Positions 40,508-50,945 of a stretch of 64,000 nt of DNA are shown one piece after another. The notes below the pieces were generated by a model, which made no database searches, was not told the origin of the DNA, and saw only the letters and a program-made list of their open reading frames with translations. Each line of letters begins with the position of its first letter. The first letter of the stretch is position 1. This stretch comes from Gracilaria vermiculophylla. Lineage: Eukaryota > Rhodophyta > Florideophyceae > Gracilariales > Gracilariaceae. Both the position numbers and the translations under genes were made by a program. Location of the stretch: positions 319,643 to 383,642 of the forward strand of contig JAHNZQ020003148.1 in assembly GCA_019155205.2 (NCBI GenBank), given 5' to 3'.

Positions 40508-42428
40508 GGGTAGCGTATGATCAACGAGCAAAGAATTTCAGGCCGATGTTCGCCACCAAAAATCCTTCCTGAAAGTCAAGATCCTAAGCAATGAGATGGG
40601 TGGTGATAATGCTGGGGCGTTAAAAGTAGTGCAGTCTAGTCGCCCCTCTTAATGTACGCACAGCACTGGGCCTTTAAAAAAAAACAAATACGAATAATGG
40701 CGTTGTCACTTGACACCTGCCTCAAACGCCGTGCCTGAACGCCGTTCTTTTTTGATCAATTTAGCAGCACGGGGCAAATTCTTGGCGAAGAAAATCCGCT
40801 TGGTTCGACAGACTCAAAAGCCTACACTCATTCCACGATTGCAGTAGTGATCGTTCGATGGTGAGTTAGTCATGCCCAAGCAGAGGAGTACCGTCATGTG
40901 AACTATTCGCTTACGGATAGTCTTATTGCCTTGTTCGCACGAAGACTTGGTACGACTGCAGCTTGCGCCATGTCCTTGTCTTTCTACATCACATATAGTA
41001 ACAGTGCACGTCAATATCGTGACATATCTGAAGGAATAACGCGGACCAGGTTTCTAAAGCTGTTCGGGCTATATCTCTCTGCTCTGAAACGAAGACTTTG
41101 ATTGTTAGATATTCTAAAGGTGCTAGCGTAGAACAGCGCAACACGGAGCGAGTTCTCACATTTGTATTGACTTCATGTTCTTGAATTCCTGATGCTGTTC
41201 GGGGGCAAATGCGTAGCAGTAGGAAATGCAACAGTGCGGTTCCGCGCACCATTAGCGAGAACTTGAAGCGCACCAGAGGACTTGAGGCGACCGGTACGCA
41301 AACTACATGTGATGCCCACAAGAACTCTGTCTTCTGATGCGTCTACAAGCACAGAAATTGGGGCTTTAACAGGGATAGAGGGGAACGAGTGAAGCTTACG
41401 AAGGTAGCACTCGCTCAGAGTCAGATTCACATTTGCCTGTACGCGTGACCTGATGCATTGTTGAACCAGGTCAATGTGAGCATGGCCGATCCTCTTTCTC
41501 CTGCACACATGTTATGTTCATAAGTATTTCAAGCACACAGGGCTTGATGAACACTTGGACGAGAGTGCGCGAGTGGAGTTTGTTATCTAGCTGAAAAAAT
41601 GGAGCAGATATCTAGTCTGGAAATTCTTACTTGGAATGGTTGACTGTCGCAGCTTGAAAGCCAAGCTTACATGGGTGTTCACACAAACACCTGCTCAACT
41701 GTTTGAGAATTCACATCGAAATAGTAGTCGAATGAAAGAGAGAAAAGTGCGGCACTCCCCTCGGAGAGTTGACGATCTCGATGAGAGCTTGATTGAAATC
41801 CGCCTTTGAAGCAGAGAAATGCAGTGCGTTAGCACAGCTCTGGAAGCAAGAAAAGTGGAACTGTCAGTGCTAAAGTGTCCGAAAACTATCACACTAAAAG
41901 CCAATACCAACTGTGTGTCTGGTGATAAACAGACGTTTGAAAACATTCGAGGATAGCATGGGCTGGAATCAGACTTGGAACTAGTTTGTCTCCACACAGG
42001 AACTAAATCGTTGTAGAACCTAGACAGTGTGAGCTGAGTTGATCATCATACTCCGAGCCACATGCTATCCCGCACTGCTCAGAAAATTTCGTAAGCGCGA
42101 TGATCGGATAAGGGAATGAGGAACATATTTCGGAGGTGTGTGTTTGGAAGATACATTTGGTTCGGAGCTACCCACTTGGAAATGAAAGATGATTGGTGTT
42201 AAAGCCCGGTGTGGGCGGGTGTTCACCCCTGCGGAATCATTTTGAGATAGTGTTGCGGGGTAAATCAGGTGTGGAAGAAGAGAGACGGCAAGGAGGATAG
42301 GGTAGGAAAGGGGGGGATCGGGATCGCTCTAAGTCGCCTATCATGCCAGATACCAAGAGCGATCATCCCGAATTTTCAGGTGCTGTAAGCTGCCACTTTA
42401 ACAAAATGAATGCAGGTGTAAGGCAATC

Positions 42429-42434
42429 AAAAAA
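42429..42434 (-). terminator. Pol III oligo-T terminator of the tRNA gene
   Basis: Six T on the minus strand, six bases after the last tRNA nucleotide: a standard Pol III termination signal. Confidence 0.8.
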
Positions 42435-42440
42435 TTTTCG

Positions 42441-42541
42441 TACACCTGCCGGGACTCGAACCCGGAATCTCCTCCTATCACCCCATTCCGGAGAGAGGCG
42501 CCGTTGATGGGAGAAGCAATTATCCATTGGGCCACAGGTGC
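42441..42541 (-). tRNA. tRNA-Arg(CCG) with D-arm and anticodon-loop introns
   Basis: 101 nt. The acceptor stem pairs 7 of 7 (GCACCTG 42541-42535 with CAGGTGT 42448-42442, one G-T), with discriminator A. The T arm is perfect (CCGGG TTCGAGT CCCGG). Box A (TGGCCCAATGG) and box B (GGTTCGAGTCC) match consensus. Anticodon stem CCTCT (42498-42494) pairs fully with GGAGG (42475-42471). The loop reads CTCCGG plus A, giving U33, anticodon CCG and purine 37, interrupted by 11 nt (42487-42477) at the canonical 37/38 site. D stem GCC pairs with GGC only if 17 nt (42519-42503) after GGATAA is also removed. Deleting both leaves exactly 73 nt with standard spacing. Exact splice points may shift by a base. 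The second intron is inferred from the fold. Confidence 0.82.
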
Positions 42542-42916
42542 TATCGTGTGTCGTGGCTTACCGCGGAAATACTTAAACTGGATCAATCGGAGACATGGGT
42601 TTCCCGCGCCACGTATGCAACAAATATTGAACTCGGCACAATCAACTTGCGGCGCGTGAACAGCCATGATCTCAACAAAATCAATGCCAATCGCGCGCCA
42701 ATTTAGTTTACAGCATTTCCGCGGGCGTGCTTTCTTTCATTGCACAGTTCGCCGTGGCGAGAGAGGCCACCCTCGCGTGCGCGGTTCCTGCTCTCACCCT
42801 CTTCCGAAACATCTTCTTCACTTTTCCTTCTTTCCTTCCTCGCGTTTCAACCCCACTTTTCCGCGTGCCCTTGGCCACGATAATTTAATTTTTCTCAAGT
42901 CTACCAGCAGCGCACT
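42542..42916. promoter_or_regulatory. 5' flanks of tRNA-Arg and SURF4
   Basis: 375 bp between the divergent tRNA and SURF4 starts. No gene is seen. Pyrimidine-rich sequence (CTTCCTTTC-like) precedes SURF4. Confidence 0.4.
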
Positions 42917-43893
42917 ATGGAACAATCTATCACCACCAGCGATGACTACAACTCCCTTCCCAAATTTGTGCGCCGAAATCTGTCTGCGCTGAGAAAGTTC
43001 AGGAAAACCATATCGCCCTGGTTACCACTTATTTGTCGAGTCCTGCTAGTGTCAACCTTTATTGAAGATGGAATTCGCGTTTTGTTCGAGATGCGTCATC
43101 AGGTCGACTTCCTTCGCCACGAATACTCTGTACCACGCTTCATTGCCAATCTTATGTTGCTTTCAAACATAGCCGTTTCCTTCATAGCCGTTTCCGTCAT
43201 TCTCGCCGGAAAGCGAGTTGCCCGGGGCATGCACGAAAATCTAGCCGCCTATGCACTTATAGCTTGCGTGGTGTACCAGCAAGTGCTGTACGGGCGTCAT
43301 TCTCCAATCGGTTCGGGCAATCTTGGATTCCTTATTCGCAATCTCTGTCTTTCTGGAAGCCTGTTGCTGATCACCTGTCAATCAAGGTTGGCACAGGGTC
43401 GAAGTGCGTTGCCACTTGGCTTGTTGGACGGCCAAGTTGATAAGCAAATTACCGTCGCCTATTTGCAACTTGCTTCTCGCGTTATGCTAGTTCTGTTGGG
43501 ACTTGAGTTCATGACCACCCTGGGTGTAATTGGCACCCTTCTTGCCATTCCCGTCATTTTCGCTGTTTTGGTCGGCTTCAAGCTTGAGATCAGCGGCATC
43601 GTTCTCTTTTTCTTTTACTTGGTTCACAACGTTCTAAACTCCGCATTCTGGTCCGTCAAAGGCACTTACATCTCTCAGATTATGCAATATGAGTGAGTTC
43701 CACAATCTCGTATCTTTATGCGTGCGTTTACCGAATACTATACGCTCAAAATGGCTAACTGACCGGGTTTATGTCACTCATCCCAATCAGATTCTTCCAA
43801 ACTCTATCTATTATGGGCGGACTCTTACTTCTAATAATCACTGGCCCGGGTGCGATTTCCGTTGACGAAATGAGAAGTCGAAAGGCATTCTGA
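42917..43893 (+). CDS. SURF4: SURF4/Erv29 ER cargo receptor
   Basis: Two exons, 42917-43692 and 43791-43893, encoding 292 residues. The 98-nt intron (GTGAGT...CAATCAG) joins MQYE to FFQTLSIMGGLLLLI, restoring the conserved C-terminus. The protein has about seven hydrophobic helices and family motifs: RVLLVSTFIEDGIR near the N-terminus, VVYQQVLYGR, FLIRNLCLSGSLLLI, and HNVLNSAFW before the last helices. SURF4/Erv29 cycles between ER and Golgi and loads soluble cargo into COPII vesicles, the same step served by SEC24 in this window. The tail SRKAF keeps basic residues at -3 and -4, suggesting a dilysine-like ER retrieval signal. Length matches the family (about 270-310). Confidence 0.94.
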
Positions 43894-44229
43894 ATCCGAA
43901 GCGCTACTGCTCTAATACCCTCAGATTAGCGCACATGCCTCGCCAGTCTGCTTTGCGCGACAATAACAATCGTTCGTAACCGCCTTACCGAACCGCCGAA
44001 AAGTTGGCGGGTTCACCGTAAAAAAAAGCACTCTGTGTATAATTGCTAACGATTGGTTTGCGTTAAGCCCGGGCAATTGGGTGTTTCGATTTCATCAGCG
44101 CATCATATTCGAACCGGTTCATGGTTACCTGTGGACTCGGTGTGCGACGGGTACTTTGTACGCTAGAACGCTGACGTCAATGTGGCGACCACCAGAATGT
44201 ATGAGCGCGATTCCGTCAAAACTAGGGCT
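43894..44229. other. Convergent 3' flanks, no gene seen
   Basis: 336 bp between the ends of SURF4 and the kelch gene. Confidence 0.5.
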
Positions 44230-45837
44230 TTACTCTAGAAGAAATACTTCATTTCGGCTGGGTCTCACTTTCGGTGGAGAGTCAGGTAGAGCTTCTGCGG
44301 CAGCATGTAGTTTTGGTCGTTTGCCGGGCTTCGTCTCGCCGCTGTTATATCCTTTGTTAGCTTGTTTGATTTCATCAGAAACGTCAGCCATCTCTTCATC
44401 ATCTGTTCCACTGGCAACAAGAACTCCCTTGAATGACTTTCCATCGATTTCAATCGACACTAACAGCCCTATATCCATCACTTCCGAAACTTTACCTGTC
44501 AAGGGTGTGCGAGCCACATTATTACTTGGATTCCTAGCGCTCCAACCTTGTAATGGCTTCTCCTCATCCAAATTTCTTTTCTCGAGCTGCGCGCCATGCA
44601 TTGCCATTGCCGCGGCCTCTGATCCAAAGTAGCTCGCGGCTTGGTTTAGTGCCTTGAAGTTCGGCAACAGTCGCCCGTACTGCACTCCAATGTGACTTTT
44701 TCCGTCCGAATCGCAGCCACCGAACGCAAACAGCTTGTCCCTCGCTCGAACAAGTCCATGAAGTATTCTTCCAGCCCTTGGCGTCCTTCCAGTATTTGTT
44801 ACTCGAATACTTTGCGCAACGTTTGCTTTCTCAACGTCAATGACGTAAGACACATCAGATCCCATAACTTCTTCACCGCTGTTTAGAATTCCACCCCAAA
44901 CCATCACCTTCACTGTGTTAGTTGGTAAAGCAATTAGAGAATGTCCCGCCAACCGAGGAAGCCTATTTCCTGCCCGATTCCCCGTGGGAATAAGACGCAG
45001 CTCTTGCCATTTCCAAGATTCGGGGTCATCTGCATGTTGCAAAAACAACCAAGAGTCTCCCAGAATGGATGATCCCCCGTCCCCTCCAACGACCAGCATG
45101 CCGGTTCCTGGGAGCCATATCGCCCCGTGAGACTCTCGTTCCTTCGGAAGTACTCGACTATCAGGCGTCTCAGATATCTTTGAATCCTCACTTTTCTTGC
45201 AGTTCTTCAGTTGGTTTAACACTCCGCTACTCTTTAAATCTTCATTGCTGTTTATTACCCTCTTTCTTCCGTTGGAATCATTCTCTACGTGCGGCAGGAT
45301 TTCGAGCTTCCAATCGTTGATTCTCAAACGGTACACGACATTAAGATTCGTTTTCTCTCGGCTGTAACCGCCAAAAATGTAAACACCCGGAACTTGACTT
45401 TTCGCACGCCCAAATACAGCGGAGGAGCAACTGAGACAAGGCAATTTCACCGAGCCCGTGTCTTTGATTTCTTGCCATGAGCCATTGCTGTAGTCAAAAA
45501 CCCATATATCATTCAGAGCAGTGGCATTTGTCTGTTCTGACTCTGTCACTTCTGTGGCATTCCATGTATCACCTCCTATAACTACAAGCAATGTAGACGA
45601 TACTGCAACAGCCGTGTGCAATAATCTTGGAGGGGGCTTGGGGCCTGGCGCGTAGGTCACACGCTTCCATTCACGTCGTTCTATGTGAAGTGCGTACATA
45701 TCGTCAAGCAGTACGCCCGCCTCATCTTCTCCAGCAAACAAAAGTATAATCGGAGTGTCCAGCAGATTGGTCAATGTGTGCCCTTTCCTAGGAGATGGGG
45801 AGCTTTCTCTCGGAGTAAAGTCACCAAGCCACTCCAT
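44230..45837 (-). CDS. Kelch-repeat protein
   Basis: 535 residues from the ATG at 45837, single exon. About five to six kelch blades are recognisable by hydrophobic strand, GG pair and aromatic pattern: HTLTNLLDTPIILLFAGEDE, HTAVAVSSTLLVVIGGD, VPGVYIFGGYS, HGAIWLPGTGMLVVGGDGG, HSLIALPTNTVKVMVWGG and DKLFAFGGCDSDG, with DDMYALHI, NDIWVFDY and GDSWLFLQ in the following strands. After the propeller (about residue 385 on) is a helical segment (LNQAASYFGSEAAAMAMHGAQLE), then an acidic/basic disordered tail with KRPK, a possible nuclear signal. No BTB, F-box or phosphatase domain is attached. Function beyond protein binding is unknown. Confidence 0.83.
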   Translation of the reverse strand: MEWLGDFTPRESSPSPRKGHTLTNLLDTPIILLFAGEDEAGVLLDDMYALHIERREWKRVTYAPGPKPPPRLLHTAVAVSSTLLVVIGGDTWNATEVTESEQTNATALNDIWVFDYSNGSWQEIKDTGSVKLPCLSCSSAVFGRAKSQVPGVYIFGGYSREKTNLNVVYRLRINDWKLEILPHVENDSNGRKRVINSNEDLKSSGVLNQLKNCKKSEDSKISETPDSRVLPKERESHGAIWLPGTGMLVVGGDGGSSILGDSWLFLQHADDPESWKWQELRLIPTGNRAGNRLPRLAGHSLIALPTNTVKVMVWGGILNSGEEVMGSDVSYVIDVEKANVAQSIRVTNTGRTPRAGRILHGLVRARDKLFAFGGCDSDGKSHIGVQYGRLLPNFKALNQAASYFGSEAAAMAMHGAQLEKRNLDEEKPLQGWSARNPSNNVARTPLTGKVSEVMDIGLLVSIEIDGKSFKGVLVASGTDDEEMADVSDEIKQANKGYNSGETKPGKRPKLHAAAEALPDSPPKVRPSRNEVFLLE

Positions 45838-48242
45838 TGTCTCCAATTATTCTTTTAGATAACGCTTTGGGAGGATAGGGACAGGGTTTGGCTCTCCCTC
45901 ACAACGAAGAAAAAGACCTATCTCAGATAGCTTCAAAAATAAGGCCTTTCAAAATCGTGGCTGGTGAAGCCGGACAATAGCAACCTGTAGGCTAGGATGA
46001 AATATGCTCACACTGAATTGTTACTGTAGACCCCAAGTGTAGAATGTAGGTTGACGTCACTGGCTTTGTTCGGCTAAGATGGACCGCGAACGGCACCCAG
46101 ATCTACACCAAAAACCGTCGAAGGCAGTTTGTTATATGATGAAATAATTACCGCACCCGGTAGTTGAAAGAAAACAGCGGCTCAAAAGTTGACCCTTCGC
46201 CTGCTACAGAGTCTTTCGAGTGGTTTCGCACATCTATCCAGCCTTCATCGTAGCAGTCGCCATGTCCTCTCGAGCATGGGAGTACGCATTTCTGCCGTTC
46301 TTAGCTTTGAGATTTTGAAAATGCCGTTCGGCATAGCTGGCGAGTTTATTTTGCAACCGATTTTCGGCGCTTGAATTATGAAATGCAAGAACCGTCGATT
46401 CTGAACCATATTCGCAACGTCTTTGCACGCGACACCTGAATCACACTGCACAAGGTATCGGACCATCCCTCCATAGAGTGCTTCGCAAATACTGTCCATT
46501 GTCTTTAGAAATCCCATGTCCTTCACCTGCGGGCATTGTTCCACAGGTCGCACGACCTTGACGGCTCAAATCAAGAAAACGCAAGTGTGATTTATTTTCA
46601 CAGTCCGCGATTCCCCAAGACAATGACGACCTTGTGACACCGTTTCCGAAATAGGATGCCCTTGTCTGTGACTAAATTATTACGACGGCGGATTCATTGC
46701 ATCAGATTTCGTGCTTCGGTTTCTTGGGGCCTTTCAAGTATATCCCTGGCGGCGCTTCTGAGCTAGTTACTTATTCAGAGGCATTCGAAGAAAACTCAGC
46801 TCGATGTGTACGTGGTGAACCGGAATTTTTACAATAGAAAGATGACGAACACGGCTTCTGATCCCATCCAAAACGAAAGTTTAAGAATTTTGAAACCTTC
46901 GCCAACCCATAGACTTTCAAGCTCTTCCTTAGCACAGAGTCTGAATGTTTATTTAGCGAATCCTGAGTCCTATACTTTGGAGCCTCGCCACGCAGTTAAG
47001 ATTTGAAGAGCAAAGAGTACACTTGAGCTGTTCTTGATGTGGTAAAATGGGACCAAACCACTCTGAACATCTCGCGGTGTCTTGAAAACGATTTCTATCT
47101 TGGCTCACTTCTAAGTAAGTCTGAAAGCTCAAGTACGAACGTAACCCCGAGCACACTTCGTCGTTATCGTTACGCGAAATTCTATTTTAAAATTCATCTA
47201 CAATAGTGGAATAAGAATCTTTTTAAAAAAAAATCACTCGGGTTTCATTGAGAATTCCAACTACGTTTTTGTACTTTTAAAAATCAATGAAGTAAGGATG
47301 TTCCATTTCACACGGAAAGATAGACGCACCACGAACACTTTAGCACGTGGAAGTGAAAATCAAAACGGCTGAGGCTCATTCAGTACTCAATTCTATTCTC
47401 TGTCCCTCTGTCAATATCGGACAGACTGCTAGAAAATGATTGATGGAAAAAAAGGAAATCGAATCATTAAATGAGGGTTCTATGTATTGGCTGCTCTTCA
47501 GCAAGAAATACAAGGCTTAGAGGGAGCCAATTGACCAGAAATAACCCCACGTTCTGCCTCATCCTCCGCAGGGATTCATAAAAGTAATTGTGAGCTCCTC
47601 ATTGTACCCTACACATCTGTGTACTTCAAAGGAAGCAAAAGACTACGCCGTTCTTGGCAGCCGTTCTTTTCCTCAATTCGTCTCCGAGACTCCAAGTTGT
47701 GTTTTTTCTTTTAATACAACACGAAGAGATCCTATTCCAAATGGAGATCCCATTGCAAGAAACATGGTACGTGGGGTTCCTTCAAAAGCGTCAAGACTAG
47801 CGTCCACGTAATAGGAGAGCCTATGCACTCGAGAAGCACGAATTTGAATTAGACGCAGAATCTGTCAGATTGATCACTCAATGATTTGTGCTACGAATTT
47901 TAGTTTTCGAAGAACAACGAGGTGTCAGCAAACTTCGACTGTCTCGAGTTGCAGTCAGAACATTGACGATTGAATCTTTTTGACTTTGCTCCCTCGCTTA
48001 TGTTGCCTCTTTGAGAACAAATGCAATGCACAGAGTATAGACAAGCAACAAATTGTAGATACCCATATGACACGCGCTTTTCAGAACCAGAGTTCTTGGG
48101 TCTTGGCCACAGTATAAAAGCGGGGTAGAAACTTGTGGCATGGGGTTTCCGAGCTGTCCGCCGCCTCCTGCTCAAGCAATTCCTTGCATCTCTACATCCA
48201 AACCCTTTGCTTTCTTTCAATCTCTCAAACACACTCTCAACC
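45838..48242. other. Intergenic, no gene supported
   Basis: 2.4 kb, AT-richer, without a recognised gene. The right end holds a strong TATA box for the next gene. Confidence 0.5.
48113..48120 (+). promoter_or_regulatory. Strong TATA box for the small gene at 48243
   Basis: TATAAAAG, a full consensus, 130 nt before the ATG at 48243. It implies a start site near 48140-48145 and a 5' UTR of about 100 nt. Confidence 0.65.
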
Positions 48243-48629
48243 ATGTTCCGCCGCATTTTTTCGTGCTTCGTAGCTGACGAGGAGATCATGCTCGGGCCGG
48301 AGCATACTCTGAAGCACCCGGATGATTACATCGAACAAGATGTTTATGGGCGGGGCAAATGCTCCGTCATGGATCGGAAAGTGTTGAAAAAGATGGATGA
48401 CGATATCCAAAAGATATTGTCGGGAAAAAAGAAGGGCGCGGATCCGTACATTCGACCTGAGGTTCCGAACCCGCGTGAAACAAATTCGACGTATCACGAG
48501 GGGTTGAGGTGTCCCTTTGATATTTTCAAAGGAGTCGATAAGTTTGTCGAGCAGGTCCATACGGTGGCCGCAATCATATGGACCCGCGATTTTCGGAATG
48601 CTTTTGCACGGGATCCTCGTAGAAGATAG
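48243..48629 (+). CDS. Small unknown protein
   Basis: 128 residues from the ATG in a good context (CAACCATGT), downstream of the TATA box at 48113-48120. The frame continues upstream to 48135, but that part overlaps the predicted transcription start. The protein opens with a short hydrophobic/basic stretch (MFRRIFSCFVADEEIM) and is then charged, with Lys/Asp-rich helices (VLKKMDDDIQKILSGKKKG) and a hydrophobic patch near the end (FVEQVHTVAAIIW). No domain is recognised. The N-terminal Cys near Phe/Arg could be a lipidation site, which is speculative. Confidence 0.5.
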   Translation: MFRRIFSCFVADEEIMLGPEHTLKHPDDYIEQDVYGRGKCSVMDRKVLKKMDDDIQKILSGKKKGADPYIRPEVPNPRETNSTYHEGLRCPFDIFKGVDKFVEQVHTVAAIIWTRDFRNAFARDPRRR

Positions 48630-50945
48630 ACATAGTAAAATAGAACTTCTCTTTGATTGAAAATTGCCTATTGCACTTGCACATCTCGGTTAGAATTTAG
48701 ACGGGGAAAAAGTGAACAGAGTCTCATCACAATTTAAGGGCTCTCTTTTAAGCTCGATTGAAGGGCGAAAATGCGAGAAAGGAAGTTCAAGGTAGATGTC
48801 GCGCTTCGAATTAGAATCGAAGCAAATTACTAGCAAAGTACTATCACGGTTCCCAGTGTGCTGATGGCTGTAAAAGAATGTTGTTTGCCTGTGTATAGTG
48901 AGTTATTGACGAAAATTCCTACAATTAGCAACGTGCATTGAAAGCTGTTGTATTTCTACAGCTATTCAAAGATATGGAATTATCGAGTCTGCAATGGAGC
49001 TGGAACGCAAAAGCTCTTCATATGTGCTTAATTCTAGTGTTTTAAGTTACAATACAGAGCTATACCTTGAAAAGTTTCCTGCAATATATTACAGTGTCGA
49101 AGAACTGCCACGAAAGACGCATAGATTTGGTCGGTTTCCTTGGAGAAGAATGGGTTTGAAAGATATACTCATGCTTTACCTATGCGTTGTCTCCTACTTG
49201 AGGCATGCATCCCCATGTTCGTGACAATCGTCTTTAAATAACAGGTATCTATAGACAAACTATCTTTCTCTACTGCTTCTACCTTTTTGTGTTCTATCTG
49301 GTAAGCTTCAACGCACAACAAAAAGGTACAAGCAGTAGAAAGATAATTTGTCCATAAATACCAGCTGGGAATTTCTCGTTTCTCTCCGATAAGCGCTTTG
49401 AAGCCTTGTACCTCAGTGTACACTACTGTGTCAAGCAGTTTGGAATGTCTTGCTTTCGTGATTAAAAACCGTACATCTCTTAGAATAGAAGTGTTAAGTT
49501 TCCAACCAGTCCAATTTACATTCTTGTTTGAGATTCATCAGGAAAGTTCAATCCATTTGTTGGCACAAAAGGGGCACTTAACAACTGGGGAAAACGTTTG
49601 CATAATGCAATTGTTTTCCTCCACTTCTTCTTTCTTTTGTTGTGGAGATCAATTTCTAAATTCGAAACTGAACGAAGCCTTACTTATAAAGTCTTCTCCC
49701 TTTATGAAGACCAAGATTCTCTACTCCACCTCTTTGTACTGTCAATTTTAGTAAATGTGTCGCGCTCAGATTGATAATCATTCCATGAATGCGACGAAGA
49801 ATAATACACAAGGAACAAAGGGAGAGCAATACTTTAATTGATGGATAGCTGTCTTCGCAATCTCTAACAATCGTCACTTTTTCTCTCCAGAGCTTTCAGC
49901 CGTTCCCTTTTTGTCTTTGACAATATCATGGGAAGCAATTAACAGAATAAATGAATCGAGGAAAGTTTGCAGCTCTCTCTTGCAGCATAACCACGGTAAG
50001 AAAAGCAAAAACCGAAGTATTTCACATATAATAATGAACTGTTTTGATGTGTTTTGATACGGAACCCAAATTCCTTTTTGTTACTGAAATAGGTTAAGAA
50101 GTATTACTCTTCCCACAGCGAAGACGAAATCCGTTTCTTTGCGCTTATTATGTGTTTTCTGACTTACTTTGAGTTGTTCTGTAGTGGATGATGGAAAGAT
50201 TGTGTCAACTAGTGTCTGAAGAACAGCCTTGCAATTCCTGAAGTACACAGTCAACGAATGAGTCGAAGAGAATATCAATTTAAGTGGCTTCACCATCGAA
50301 GATGAGAACAGCAATCTAATCACATTTAATTCAATTTGTAGACATACTAGCAGAACAAACGTGTTTTGAAAACATAAAAACGGAGAACGGGTAATAAATC
50401 ATGTGAATGTCACGAACTCCTTCACCATAATAGATTTACCGGGAAACCCTGTGCATGATGGATGACACGGAGATGCTGAACCATATCCCTTGCATTTCCA
50501 TTTGATTTTGGCTGAACATATGCGCCTGCGTATGTGCACCGGTATATGAATATTTTTGGCTGGAGTTGATTCTTACAGTTCGGAAAAACACGCGAAAGAA
50601 GTTCATTTTTACCGGTCTGATCGGAGCGGACTACCAAAGATAGATGATTGATCAAAAAGGCGAGTGACTATCCCCTGTTCGCCGCGGGTAGGCTCGCCAC
50701 CCGCTTACCGTCGAAGCGTGGGTTTTATAACGTTCTTAAAAGATGTAAAACCATAAACGGGCCGACCGTCAGGTTTGTGGCTCTTCATTTCTATCACTAA
50801 GGTGCACGTTCTAGTTAAGGTCATATTCTACAATAATAGAGACAAAAGCGCGAACCACGACTGATGAGTGTGACTCAATCATATCATTGCTTGAGAATGA
50901 TCTCGTAGTATTAAAATAAGGCGTGAGGTTCTTCAGCATCAATTC
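48630..50945. other. Intergenic with one large inverted repeat
   Basis: AT-rich, no gene recognised. It contains the inverted repeat at 49244-49362. Confidence 0.5.
49244..49362 (-). repeat. Inverted repeat with roughly 50-nt arms
   Basis: Arms about 49244-49293 and 49310-49362 are near-identical inverted copies around a 16-nt centre. The left arm begins GGTATCTATAGACAAAC; the reverse complement of the right begins GGTATTTATGGACAAAT. The visible substitutions in the outer part are all transitions that give G-U wobble pairs in a minus-strand transcript. It may be a small-RNA precursor or a MITE; no clear target-site duplication is seen. Confidence 0.75.

Larger units (their letters stand above)
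40437..42440. other. Intergenic, no gene supported
   Basis: 2 kb without a recognised gene. A minus-strand frame at 41173-41508 has a protein-like look but no domain. An imperfect hairpin (TCGGGAT-CGCTCT near 42316-42330 against AGAGCGATCATCCCGA near 42357-42372) lies close to the tRNA. Confidence 0.45.

Noticed and set aside
41173..41508. 111-codon minus-strand frame
   Set aside because: Somewhat protein-like, but no family, no splice partner and no start context could be supported.
42441..42541. Reading the tRNA anticodon as TCT from CTTCTCC
   Set aside because: It would put a pyrimidine at position 37 and leave no proper anticodon stem; CTCCGGA gives U33, purine 37 and a fully paired stem.
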